From Armadillidium nasatum (lineage: Eukaryota; Arthropoda; Malacostraca; Isopoda; Armadillidiidae), in contig SEYY01000457.1 in the NCBI GenBank assembly GCA_009176605.1, forward strand, positions 394,538-415,078: a stretch of DNA of 20,541 nt, read 5' to 3'. This document shows, piece by piece, positions 1-20,541 of the stretch. The position numbers were made by a program, and so were the translations under genes. Position 1 is the first letter of the stretch. Each line of letters begins with the position of its first letter. The notes beneath the pieces are model-generated. The model searched no databases. It had not been told where the DNA came from and saw only the letters and a list, made by a program, of their open reading frames with translations.

Positions 1-464
1 AGAACTATTTGCCTAATCAACTCTCTCTACTCTTACAAACTTTCTCCCTTATTTATTTTTCTCCATCGACCAAATAAATGCATCGACTTCCTTTAATATT
101 ACTATTACAATGGATTCTTAAATGAATTCTTTAGAAGCAAACCACCTCCTTTAAAGAGATCTCTTATGAATCTCCTTTCTATACTGTCTTATCCTTTCTC
201 TGCCTAGTTCTCCAACCCAGACTTAACCAACATGAACATTTCTTATGTAAGTAACTCTTTTGGTAAAATCTAAAACACTATATCACCCAATTTTCTTTAT
301 ATCTCTTATAAAATCTTAGGTTATGTATCACCAGGTCATCCTTTAATTCCTAAGATTTACTTTTCCTTCCCTCTAGTTTCTAGTTTTAATTTATTTTTTT
401 TATTTTTTATTTTTATTTTTATTTTATATTTTTTTTGTATAGAGCTATTTCTTTTTTTTCATAA

Positions 465-467
<3 letters not shown>
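1..467. other. No gene seen; CT-rich to T-rich DNA
   Basis: Pyrimidine-rich on the plus strand, ending in a (T)nA stretch at about 391-432. No open frame or motif on either strand. Confidence 0.6.

Positions 468-537
<70 letters not shown>
468..537. repeat. (TA)n microsatellite, 70 bp
   Basis: Uninterrupted TA alternation following a T-rich stretch. Confidence 0.98.
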
Positions 538-1685
<1,148 letters not shown>

Positions 1686-1756
1686 CTCACTATTCATAAA
1701 CTTTTGGTTCACAACTATTAGTTAAAAACTGTTCTGTACGGTTCTGTACTATTACA

Positions 1757-1941
1757 AATACCATTTGGCAGTTTTTAAGGGTTTCATTTTTAAAATTTTA
1801 CTTCATTTCTAATAAATAATCTAATCTTCAAAAACCTTACTATTAAATACATATACTTATAAGAAATTATAAGGTATATGAAGATTAGATTATTTACTAG
1901 AAATGAAGTTTTAAAAATGAAACCTTAAAAACTGCCAATGG

Positions 1942-1944
<3 letters not shown>
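1757..1944. mobile_element. Fold-back MITE with TA target duplication
   Basis: A left arm (about 1757-1834) and right arm (about 1881-1944) form an inverted repeat of about 65-70 bases with a few gaps. The outer ends read CCATTTGGCAGTTTTTAAGG and, inverted, CCATTGGCAGTTTTTAAGG. Each end is bounded by TA, the target duplication expected of Tc1/mariner-type elements. The loop is about 46 bases with no coding potential. The right end runs straight into a (TA)n tract. Confidence 0.75.
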
Positions 1945-2319
<375 letters not shown>

Positions 2320-2540
2320 AATATTTTCTGGAAAAAAAAATTAAAAAATAATAAAAAAAAATATATAAATATATATATATATATATTTTTTTAATTTTCA
2401 TATTTAAGTAAACTCCATGTAGCCCCTATATTTTGAGTGTAAGGTGCAGTTTGAGGATCCACAAAATTTTTACTGGGGTTCAAAGTAAGATGTTCAAAAA
2501 AATTGTTTTTTAAGTCATTTTTTGGGCTAAAAAATTTAAA

Positions 2541-2600
2541 CTGGGTATTATACCCAGGGTATATCTACGGGGGGCTCTGCCCCCCACCCCCCGACCCGTG
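2541..2600. repeat. GC-rich double hairpin block
   Basis: CTGGGTATTATACCCAG (2541-2557) is an almost perfect palindrome. Next to it, GGGGGGC-TCT-GCCCCCC (2569-2585) is a perfect 7-bp stem with a 3-base loop. A second C run and GACCCG follow. This is the most GC-rich spot in the window and sits between long (TA)n tracts. It may be the end of an unrecognised DNA transposon. Confidence 0.7.
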
Positions 2601-2675
2601 AGTGATGATGATATTGTCGACTACTTTTCCATTTCTAAGATATGGGATATTTTTCCATTTTTTTTTTTAGAAACT

Positions 2676-3811
<1,136 letters not shown>

Positions 3812-3879
3812 AATTTATTGTTTGCTTATATTAATAATTATATATTTTTTTAATCAGAAATTTAATTTAAGATAAATTT

Positions 3880-4036
<157 letters not shown>

Positions 4037-4450
4037 TTTCCAAGAATGAGCAGAGAAAACAAACATGTCAAATATTTTCTGGGAATTAGTGACAAGAATA
4101 TACCATAAGAAAATCAGACAGCAAGAAGCTATATACCAGTACATAGGACTATCAAATACTATTCTATCCTAGCTACATGAGCACTATGGTAATACTCACT
4201 CACTAGATTCCAACAAAATCTAATCACCAGTTTCTTTATTTTCTACTTTAATTTACTATGACTATACCCTAGTTCTTACTACACAAATTTTAAATATTAA
4301 GAATACTAAATGAATAGGATCTATAATACCTAGCAACTATTAATAAAGTTGAATTTTGCCTTTTCTTTTTTTTTTTTTTTTTTTTTTCTATAACCATATA
4401 TGAAATAAAGAGAATGCTTATTTATATATTACTCTATTTAATATCCATTT

Positions 4451-4485
4451 AAAAAAAAAAAAATAAAAAATAAAAAATAAAAAAA

Positions 4486-4516
<31 letters not shown>

Positions 4517-4541
4517 ATATATATATAATAAAATTATATAT

Positions 4542-4574
<33 letters not shown>
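4451..4574. repeat. A-rich stretch grading into interrupted (TA)n
   Basis: An A run with single T's (4451-4486) passes into TA alternation with a CATA and several register slips. It ends at the left terminus of the MITE-like element at 4578. The A-rich part resembles a retroposon tail, but no body was recognised to its left. Confidence 0.9.
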
Positions 4575-4577
4575 GGC

Positions 4578-4842
4578 TTAGGTTAAGAAGCTTTCTGAGC
4601 TTCGATATTTTTTATATCAATATTTTGAAATTTCGATTTTAATTGGTATCTCATTGCAACATTCTTGTATAGGTTAGGCCTGTATTTTATGGCAACTTCG
4701 GTAGTTCAGGTTATGATGTCGAACTAAGTACGCTAGAAAACTAAATAATAATACTTATAAAAATAATTAGAATAATATTTGAATTGCCATATCGATGTTT
4801 CGATATTTTCCAAATATCGAAACTAAGAAAGCTTCTTAACCT

Positions 4843-4845
<3 letters not shown>
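4578..4845. mobile_element. MITE-like element with about 38-bp terminal inverted repeats
   Basis: The left end reads TTAGGTTAAGAAGCTTTCT and the right end, inverted, reads TTAAGGTTAAGAAGCTTTCT. The match continues into TTCGATATTT on both sides. The 268-bp interior has no open frame. Repeated ATCGA/TCGATATT words near the right end form further short palindromes. (TA)n tracts abut both ends, so the target duplication cannot be read, but TA or TTAA would fit. Confidence 0.7.

Positions 4846-4928
<83 letters not shown>
4846..4928. repeat. (TA)n microsatellite, 83 bp
   Basis: It fills the gap between the MITE-like element ending at 4845 and dispersed repeat B, with no other sequence between. Confidence 0.97.
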
Positions 4929-4931
<3 letters not shown>

Positions 4932-4998
4932 TCTATAAAATTTATTTTTAAAAGTCGCAAGTGAACTACAAACTATTACCTCCTGAGACAAACCATTT
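4922..4998. repeat. Dispersed repeat B, copy 1
   Basis: The segment contains GTCTATAAAA, GCAAGTGAACTACAAA and CCTGAGACAAACCATTT. It aligns with 7659-7734 at roughly 85 percent identity with one gap. Similarity stops on the right at the same word, ACCATTT, in both copies. The left end joins the (TA)n tract at 4846-4928. It is non-coding and the family is unknown. Confidence 0.75.
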
Positions 4999-5301
4999 CT
5001 AACTACTTGGTTACTGAAAAATTTTCTTGGAACCAGACTAGGTGCTTTCTTTTTTAGTTTCTTATTATGACCTGAGATTGGCCTCTTAACTTGAGAGGTA
5101 AGAATATTTTATAAACCTAAAGTAGTTAATAAGCATTTTCCAAGGGTAAGTAAGCACTGTAAGTACATATTAGTGGGAAATGTCAAATTTTTACTTGGGT
5201 TTCATTAGTCTAGAGAATTTTGATAAAGAGAGAATATAACCACTGTAACTAACTAAACTAACTTAATCGAACAATAATGGCTACTCCTTCATTTGATCTT
5301 A

Positions 5302-5303
<2 letters not shown>

Positions 5304-5395
<92 letters not shown>
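5304..5395. repeat. (TA)n microsatellite, 92 bp
   Basis: Uninterrupted TA alternation. Confidence 0.98.
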
Positions 5396-5398
<3 letters not shown>

Positions 5399-5749
5399 AT
5401 ACACAGATAGCAAAAATATATTAATATACAATTGAAAAACTTTTATTTTTGTTATAATACAGCCTAATAATTTTACTATTATTCACTTGCAACTTTAGGA
5501 ACAGTTCTATCAACCATATCAATGAAAGTTTAAAATAGGGCCTTGTAAAAATATTTTTAAAAAATAAGAAAACATGGAAGGAAGAATAATGATGAAAGTG
5601 CTAATCATTTGCAACTAACTTCAATGAATCAATCAATATATTTTTCCCAAACTTTTTTTTTTTTTCTTTGTTCTATTTTATATGATTACATAATTCTCTT
5701 TAATTTCATAAATTTTTTTTTTTTTTTTTTAAAAATAATTAATAATATA

Positions 5750-5754
<5 letters not shown>

Positions 5755-5829
<75 letters not shown>
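5755..5829. repeat. (TA)n microsatellite, 75 bp
   Basis: TA alternation preceded by a T run (about 5713-5730). Confidence 0.98.
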
Positions 5830-5831
<2 letters not shown>

Positions 5832-6372
5832 AAATTAAAATTCCTTCAATTTTTTTTCTCCCCTTCTTGGTTACGTTAGGAGGCTAATTAAAAGTTTTAT
5901 ATTTATCGCCAATTAATAATAGACACATACCTTCCAAGCCTCCTTATATTTTTATATAGAAAAGCTGCCAACTGAAAAAAATATCTTCCAATACTTGAAC
6001 AATTTAATAATTTTATTGTTTTTCTGTCAACTCGAGGTATTTATTATTGTTCAATAATGAAAACGCCCCTTTTCACAAAATATTGACCCACACAAAAATT
6101 TATAAAGAAGTTTAAGAATTTTTCTGATATCAGATGTAAAAATTTTATAAATTAATAACGTCAATGGGTTAAATGTTTCAAAAGAATAAATAATTCAGAA
6201 CATATTATTTGAATATTATTAAATCCACCTCCAATAATTTTTAACTTTTGTTTGTAAACAAAAAAAAGACACCTTTAGGTAAACATTAAATCCCAAATAA
6301 GGCGTTATTTAGAGGTCCATGGTAAACAAAGTTCAGATGCTGAGAGTTTGTTCAATATATAATAATTTACTC

Positions 6373-6660
<288 letters not shown>

Positions 6661-7019
6661 AGATGTGCATCCAATTAAAAGCTAAATAAATAGTTCTTTA
6701 TTTTACCTATCAAAAAGGTTGAAAGAAAGCTAGCCAGTTTTTCTTGATTGAGATAATTGATATATTGTTTATTTTGTGTCCTAGCTAGAGAGTTGTCTTC
6801 TAAAATAATCGTTGGGCTTATAAAGCGCAAATAATACTGGACGACAAAGAATTTGCTACCAAAGGAGAAAATTTTTTTTAAAAAATTATTAAAGTCGAAA
6901 ATGCTATTTGGAGAATTTGCAAAACTATACTTGGAATTGTTTGAATACGTCAGAATTTCAAGTAGTAGGAAATCGATTAAATAGAAACTTTTTTTTTTTT
7001 TCTTGCAAAAATTATAATG

Positions 7020-7020
<1 letters not shown>

Positions 7021-7100
<80 letters not shown>
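7021..7100. repeat. (TAA)n microsatellite, 80 bp
   Basis: Perfect trinucleotide tract. The flanking TGTTATTATC to the right partly mirrors it. Confidence 0.97.
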
Positions 7101-7658
7101 TGTTATTATCAGACAATAAAACTTTCAACTTTTGGATGTTATACATCAATTAAATGAGATTGTGTTTTGGTATTATGCATTATATTTATTAAAACATGAA
7201 TACATGATGTCGCTGTAATAAATTGAAGATTAAAATGGTGGGACACTTAGTTGGTCTGTGCAATGTGCAACATATACACTGATAACCCTATAAAAAGCTT
7301 TCCTTGCATCACTTCACATTAAACTGGGCCTCATGAAGAAACTTGTAAAAGCGGGGACCAAATATGGAATAGGATTCCAGTGAGTTAAATAAAAAGTTTT
7401 ACTCGCAAAAAAAAAAAAAAAAGTAACAGAAAACGGAAAGCAGGACTTTTTATTGGATCTGAAGTCAGTAAATTGATGACTGAGGACTGATAGAAATATT
7501 AATAAAAAAAAAAAAAAAAAAAAAAAAATATGAAACCAGAGGCGTAACAAGAGAATTTCTCTGAAAGGGGTGTCATGGCCGCTTTATCTTAGGATTTCAG
7601 TTGACCTAAATATCATTTACTAATATTTACATATTATTATTTAATATCCAAATCATTA
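7101..7658. other. No gene seen; two A runs
   Basis: A runs at about 7406-7422 and 7505-7528 punctuate the stretch. GAGGCGTAACAAG near 7539 resembles the first bases of some DNA-transposon ends, but no matching inverted end was found. Confidence 0.4.
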
Positions 7659-7734
7659 ATATATAGTATCTATAAAACCTATTTTTAAAATTGCAAGTGA
7701 GCTACAAAATATTACATCCTGAGACTAACCATTT
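7659..7734. repeat. Dispersed repeat B, copy 2
   Basis: This partner of 4922-4998 contains ATCTATAAAA, GCAAGTGAGCTACAAA and CCTGAGACTAACCATTT. Its left end has only four TA units where the other copy has more than forty, so the tract next to the first copy may have expanded from this seed. Confidence 0.75.
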
Positions 7735-7737
7735 TAT

Positions 7738-8800
7738 ATGTATTTTAAATACTTCAAGGGCTGCCAAGGAGCTGTTCGCATTCTAAGGAAGCCAGCCACC
7801 CTATTGGTCCATCCTCTAGTTACCCTTATGTATGAAACCTCTAGAGATTTCAGCATTGGATTCATGTTTGCAACCTACCCAATACTTTTTAGAATCTTAT
7901 TGAGCATAAAACTAAACTGATTTAAGCAAGAACATGTTGACGGCATACCAAAGAATGAAAAATTAGATGACCACCTTTATAGTAGGATGTGTGTGTGTAT
8001 GACCAACAACAAAAAAAAACTGTATCTGTATACAGAGCAAATAATTGGGATAGTGTGAAGTTCTGAAGATACTTCAGAATACGTAACCACTTAGAAGTTA
8101 GTTGACAGAGAGAAAAAGATTATATTGTGATATCACAGGAAAAATACCAAACACGTTAATTACAGAGAAGGGTTTGAGTTATGTCATGAGTGAAAGATGA
8201 GAAAAATGTTCTCGAGATATAGTAAGTCATACTTTCTCTGCCAAATTTTAAATACAAAAGAGATCAGGTTAGTTGATCCAAGACGCACTCCTAGCCATTA
8301 GAGGTTGAATGTTACGCCTTTCAAAAATGAATGGTGAAGTCGCCGGCATAAAAATGGATATATGAAGTGACGGGCAAGTCACTAATGAAAAGCTGGAAAA
8401 AATGTTTAGGTCACTACTATAGATATATTAAAAAGGTGAACGGTGACCGTGTCAACAATTGCTATTAAACTACCGAAAAAGAAACAAAGGTTATAGAAAA
8501 AAGGATAAATACTGAAAATGCGATAATTTAGAAATCAAATCATTTGCAACAAATAGAGCAACAGCAAAGACACGAAGTGATAAGGGGGGCGAGGACCAAG
8601 AAACAAGGTAAAGATGTGGGGAGAAAGATCAATCACCTATAATCTTCCTCTTTTAAGTCATATTGACGACTTGATCAATGTGAAGATCTTAAAATTGTTC
8701 CTATTTAAAATCATTGGCATCTATAAGCCCAATCAAGGTTTGTCAGAGTCATATTAACCTTTTTGCATATTTCAAAATATTCATCACTTCATCACTCTTG
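7738..8800. other. Less AT-rich unassigned stretch, possible decayed element
   Basis: Base composition is less AT-biased than the flanks. A 60-codon open frame at 7738-7920 on plus (starting MYFKYFKGCQ) matches no family I recognise and has no codon-level sign of being real. Other frames across 7930-8600 have scattered stops. It could be a decayed mobile element. Confidence 0.35.
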
Positions 8801-9300
8801 CCACTCTCCCCCCCTTCAAATACGGTTTCTATTTTAAAAGCCACCTACTAAAGCTTTATTTTTTAAAATTTTATACTCAAACCTCCTCTAACAAATTTAC
8901 TTTCTTTACGAGCGTTGGTATATTATTAACAAAATATAGAAAAGTTTGCATAAATCTAAACAAAAAAGCTCGACAATAGGGCATAAACCTTCTAAAGATT
9001 ATTAATATGGGAGCGAATGATGAAAAAAGATTATTAATGAATATTAATATATATGAAATTTATAGTATAAGAAAAAAAAAGAGGAAAGTATAATTCATCG
9101 TTTAATTTAGTAAGTTTAATAGGTTACAACTATTTTAAGCAATATGAAAGTATCAAAAAAAGATTTCAATAAGCGTAAATTCTGGAGTATTTAATCATAA
9201 TAAGGTAAAAAAGTTTGATTAAAAAATTTGTCATTAAACACACAAGTTTTCATTTTGGTTATATTTACTTAATTTAGCAAAATGTTAGGAATTTTTTAGA
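8801..9300. other. No gene seen; AT-rich DNA
   Basis: No open frame, repeat or motif stands out before the direct repeat at 9303. Confidence 0.55.
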
Positions 9301-9329
9301 TTATATTTCTTGAGAATAAATTATCGATT

Positions 9330-9443
9330 ATATTCCTTGAGAACAAATTATCAGGATGATGGTTCTCTTTAGAAAAATATAACAAAGATGTTATATTTTT
9401 CTAAAGAGAATCATCATCCTGATAATTTGTTCTCAAGGAATAT
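9330..9443. repeat. Near-perfect 55-bp inverted repeat with 4-base loop
   Basis: The left arm (9330-9384) and right arm (9389-9443) are reverse complements with one mismatch, which would be a G-U pair in RNA. The loop is AAGA. The outer ends read ATATTCCTTGAGAACAAATT. A 26-base segment just left (9303-9328) is a direct copy of the start of the left arm, so the arm end is present twice in tandem. There is no open frame and no splice context. Confidence 0.9.
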
Positions 9444-9460
9444 TATATATATATAATAAA

Positions 9461-9531
<71 letters not shown>
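9461..9531. repeat. (TAA)n microsatellite, 71 bp
   Basis: It runs from just after the hairpin at 9330-9443 to the start of dispersed repeat A. Confidence 0.97.
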
Positions 9532-9532
<1 letters not shown>

Positions 9533-9638
9533 CTGATTTGACTAGTGGGTATTATATCAGTCTAATTAATCACATGATTTTCAAGAAAATTGTTGGTACT
9601 GGGGAATCTTATAACTAATTTCACACTCCTGCTTGTAA
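9531..9638. repeat. Dispersed repeat A, copy 1, abutting (TAA)n
   Basis: 108 bases starting AACTGATTTGACTAGTGGGT and ending CCTGCTTGTAA match 11297-11404 with about 8 differences. Both copies start exactly where a (TAA)n tract ends. On the minus strand each reads as a unique body followed by a (TTA)n tail, like a short retroposon. The family is not recognised. Confidence 0.85.
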
Positions 9639-9811
9639 AATTGAAATATGTTACAAAATATTGTAAAAAAAAATATATATAACAAGCATAATAACCTTAC
9701 AATCTTAAAATACAATAGTAAACATGGTAACATATCTAGAAATATTTAATGTAAAATAAAGGTGGTAAGAAATATCTTTGGACTTGGTAAAATAGTTAAT
9801 GAGCAAAGCTA

Positions 9812-9817
9812 TTTATT
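9812..9817 (-). other. Possible POFUT2 polyadenylation signal
   Basis: This is the first AATAAA on the minus strand after the stop codon, about 345 bases downstream. In this AT-rich DNA the hexamer occurs often by chance, so the assignment is weak. The intervening 3' UTR would contain two (TAA)n tracts. Confidence 0.25.
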
Positions 9818-9821
9818 CACC

Positions 9822-9824
<3 letters not shown>

Positions 9825-9885
<61 letters not shown>
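9825..9885. repeat. (TAA)n microsatellite, 61 bp
   Basis: Perfect tract. No copy of dispersed repeat A adjoins it. Confidence 0.97.
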
Positions 9886-9886
<1 letters not shown>

Positions 9887-10010
9887 CCCAGTAATTTTGA
9901 ATTAATCAAAATTTTATAGAATTTTCACAACGATTTTGAATACATTTTCAGTTTTTCATTTCAGAAATATTTTAAATTTAAAATTGCATCTACTTTCGTA
10001 CATCAGTAAC

Positions 10011-10011
<1 letters not shown>

Positions 10012-10046
<35 letters not shown>

Positions 10047-10073
10047 TAATAATAATAATAATAATAATAATAG
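10012..10073. repeat. (TAA)n microsatellite, 62 bp
   Basis: One AAAA interruption near 10044. It lies about 90 bases 3' of the POFUT2 stop codon, so it is probably in the 3' UTR. Confidence 0.96.
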
Positions 10074-10160
10074 AGTACAGAAGATCTTAAATAAGCTTGC
10101 GGGAATTAAAATAACAAAATAATAAAATAAAAAAATAAAAAATACTGAATTGACACAAAA

Positions 10161-18589
<8,429 letters not shown>

Positions 18590-19457
18590 CTATATAATAA
18601 TAAAATTAAGAAATATAAATAAATAATAAAGGATAACTTTAGTCTACAATGCAGAGTATAAAAGTTAATTAATACATTTAAAAGCTGTTTTACATTTGCT
18701 ATAAATTAAATTAACAGGTGTGTGATAATTTTCAGAGTAAACAATAAAAATAATAATTATGACTTCGCAACCAGTACTCTTATCAACTCGGTATCATATG
18801 GCTTAGGGGGCTTTGGAGCAACTGATCTCTAAGGAGTTTCCTTGTAACTCTAATAAGAGAAGTGAAAGCATAACTATGTACAATACCTTTTCATTGAAAA
18901 GACAGAAGAAAATATTTTGATTTCTTTCTTTGTAATCTTTCTGATAGAGGTCTTAATCTCAATATCTAAAGTGGTTTCTCTAGCATTTCAAATTTCAAAA
19001 CTTTTTTTTATTATCTCAGTTACTTTCATTACTTAATTGATACTACTCACCAACAAGATCCTATTCACTGAGAAGGCTTAAAATAAGAACTTGTTTTGCA
19101 AAGGGATCATCTGTCCCTGAATAAAGCTAACTTGTCTAAAATATATGGTGGATACCACAAATATAACTTCCAGTTATATTTAAAGCTTTCCACCTCATCA
19201 TCAATTTCTCCACCTTTATTGCCTCTCTATGATAGGCTTTCATTACTCATCCATGTCACTAATACAATAAAGACTGTTCTTTTAAACCCTTTACTCATAT
19301 ACCTCTACTTTAAACATCTTTCTATTCACTTTTTAATATTTCTCTATTCAACTCTAATCCCAAATTTTTAAATTCATTTTCTAACTTTACATATGAGAAA
19401 GAGTGGTTAGAATCTCATTCATATCAAAGAATATAGTTTAGTTTTAAAATATATAAA
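18590..19457. other. 5' flank or first intron of POFUT2; exon 1 not found
   Basis: The visible gene needs an upstream exon ending two bases into a codon. No open frame with a start codon, hydrophobic signal peptide and matching donor was found on the minus strand here or up to 20541. It may lie beyond the window. Confidence 0.5.
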
Positions 19458-19645
<188 letters not shown>

Positions 19646-20124
19646 CTCTATATAATTCCTTTTCCAAACAGGTAATTTAATACTAAAAATAAAATCTAGT
19701 AGGTAGAAAGAATTTACTTTAAAGGAGTCTTACATTCTATCATATCTACCTTAAGCCTTCCTGTTCATGTCCTCTTTTACATGTATCTTCATCAGCTTTT
19801 GAATTATTAATAGATCCTAGGAAGCAGTTCAAAGCAAAAAATAAGACATTAAGATAAAAAATAAAACATTTGATTTTTTTCATTTCAATATGCTAATAAA
19901 CATCAACAATGTACTTTGGCATCACTTCTTTTTTTAATTAGTCCCTTTTTTCTCTGCAATACAATTAAAAAATTAGCCATTTGATTTATTTTACAGTTTT
20001 TATCATGTTAATGGGAATTAGATTTGTTTGGATGTGAAAAGTTTATTTTTGTTGAAAAGAGATCATATTCTAAAGCATATTCAAATGCAATATTCTAGTT
20101 CCTTACTGTGGCATAAAGGTGGAG

Positions 20125-20270
20125 ATCATACCGTGGTGGAGATTAACTCATGTGCTTGAAGGCGTTGGTTCGATCCTTCAAGCAGATCCTATGTATAAAT
20201 TACATATAAAGTTTCTCCTCGAATTGGGCAATGCCAGTGAAATGGTAACTGAAATTTAAAAAATAAAAAA
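20125..20270 (+). mobile_element. tRNA-derived SINE, copy 2
   Basis: It shares with the copy at 11405-11578 the head segment AACTCATGTGCTTGAAG, a perfect B box GGTTCGATCC (20167-20176) and the body motif CTCCTCGAATTGGGCAATG. An A-rich tail ends near 20270. The middle segment between the B box and the body differs in sequence. It is more diverged in the A-box region than copy 1. Confidence 0.72.
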
Positions 20271-20408
20271 TCTAACGCTTTATTCACACACAATCACATC
20301 AGAACACTGATGAAACCGATGGGCAATATAGGAGGAGTATTAGCATTGTCTAGAAGCATCAATATTGAACAGTAACTAGAGGAGTATTGGCACTGGCAAA
20401 TGACAATT

Positions 20409-20516
20409 GTTATTCGTCTATTTTAAAACTTCTGTTTGTTTACATCACGTGATCAGTTCGTAGGTTATTCGTCTATTTTAAAACTCTGTTTGTTTACATC
20501 ACGTGATCAGTTCGTA
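20409..20516. repeat. Tandem duplication (about 53 bp x 2), each with palindromic E-box
   Basis: Units at 20409-20462 and 20464-20516 differ by one T and are separated by one G. Each contains ATCACGTGAT (20444-20453 and 20498-20507), a 10-bp palindrome with a CACGTG core of the kind bound by bHLH-zip factors. The high identity implies a recent duplication. Confidence 0.92.
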
Positions 20517-20541
20517 TTATTTGCCGGGAAATTTTAAAGAT
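20409..20541. promoter_or_regulatory. Candidate promoter or enhancer
   Basis: Two CACGTG palindromes and an E2F-like TTTGCCGGGAAA (about 20520-20531) lie together in DNA with more CpG than its surroundings. It is upstream of the visible POFUT2 exons, so it could be that gene's promoter, part of its first intron, or the promoter of a gene beyond the window. No start site or first exon could be tied to it. Confidence 0.3.

Larger units (their letters stand above)
9639..10160. other. POFUT2 3' flank, probable 3' UTR
   Basis: It follows the stop codon on the minus strand and contains two (TAA)n tracts and a T-rich minus strand (10090-10150). Nothing else is recognisable. Confidence 0.5.

Noticed and set aside
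7314-7550. 78-codon minus-strand frame with Phe runs
   Set aside because: It depends on two A/T homopolymers and has no recognisable domain.
7539-7560. GAGGCGTAACAAG as the end of a known DNA transposon
   Set aside because: Only about a dozen bases resemble such ends, and no partner inverted end or target duplication was found.
18884-18960. A minus-strand frame ending ATGAAAAG before a GTATTG, in the right phase to join the first visible POFUT2 exon
   Set aside because: It would give ...FSMKR-YLLYN, but the upstream residues are highly charged with no signal peptide, and the match is short enough to be chance.
20140-20185. Possible tRNA gene (perfect B box)
   Set aside because: No closing acceptor stem or proper D arm is present. 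The segment continues into a SINE body shared with another copy.

Overview
The window is eukaryotic and very AT-rich. It holds one recognisable protein-coding gene, embedded in simple repeats and mobile-element remains. The gene is POFUT2, the GDP-fucose protein O-fucosyltransferase 2 of the secretory pathway. It lies on the minus strand with eight visible exons between 18589 and 10161. Every intron phase between these exons matches, and the joined reading frame of about 380 residues runs without a break to a stop codon. The first exon, with the expected signal peptide, was not found. POFUT2, a Jockey-type non-LTR retrotransposon and a tRNA-derived SINE together suggest a metazoan, most likely an arthropod. 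I cannot name the species.

Layout. 1-10160 (3' of the gene) has no convincing gene. It contains long (TA)n tracts, two fold-back MITE-like elements (1757-1944, 4578-4845), a GC-rich hairpin block (2541-2600), a worn SINE-like copy (about 3425-3525), a dispersed repeat (4922-4998 and 7659-7734), a less AT-rich unassigned stretch (7738-8800), a near-perfect 55-bp-arm hairpin (9330-9443) and several (TAA)n tracts. 10161-18589 is POFUT2. Its introns carry (TA)n and (TAA)n tracts, a SINE (11405-11578), a second copy of a (TAA)n-linked dispersed repeat (11297-11404) and a dead Jockey-type fragment (16237-17797). 18590-20541 is upstream of the visible exons. It holds a (TC)n(TA)n compound tract, another SINE copy (about 20125-20270) and a tandem duplication with a palindromic E-box in each unit.

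The notable theme is how (TA)n and (TAA)n tracts relate to function. About 2.6 kb, or one base in eight, is (TA)n. Several mobile elements sit inside or against these tracts. Three POFUT2 splice sites are built into or directly touch microsatellites: one intron donor is the first GT of a 200-bp (TA)n, one acceptor lies five bases from a 140-bp (TA)n, and one acceptor follows a (TTA)n tract almost immediately. Because (TA)n contains neither GT nor AG, such tracts may be neutral for splicing, which could explain how they persist there. I found no multi-gene system, operon-like cluster or CRISPR array.
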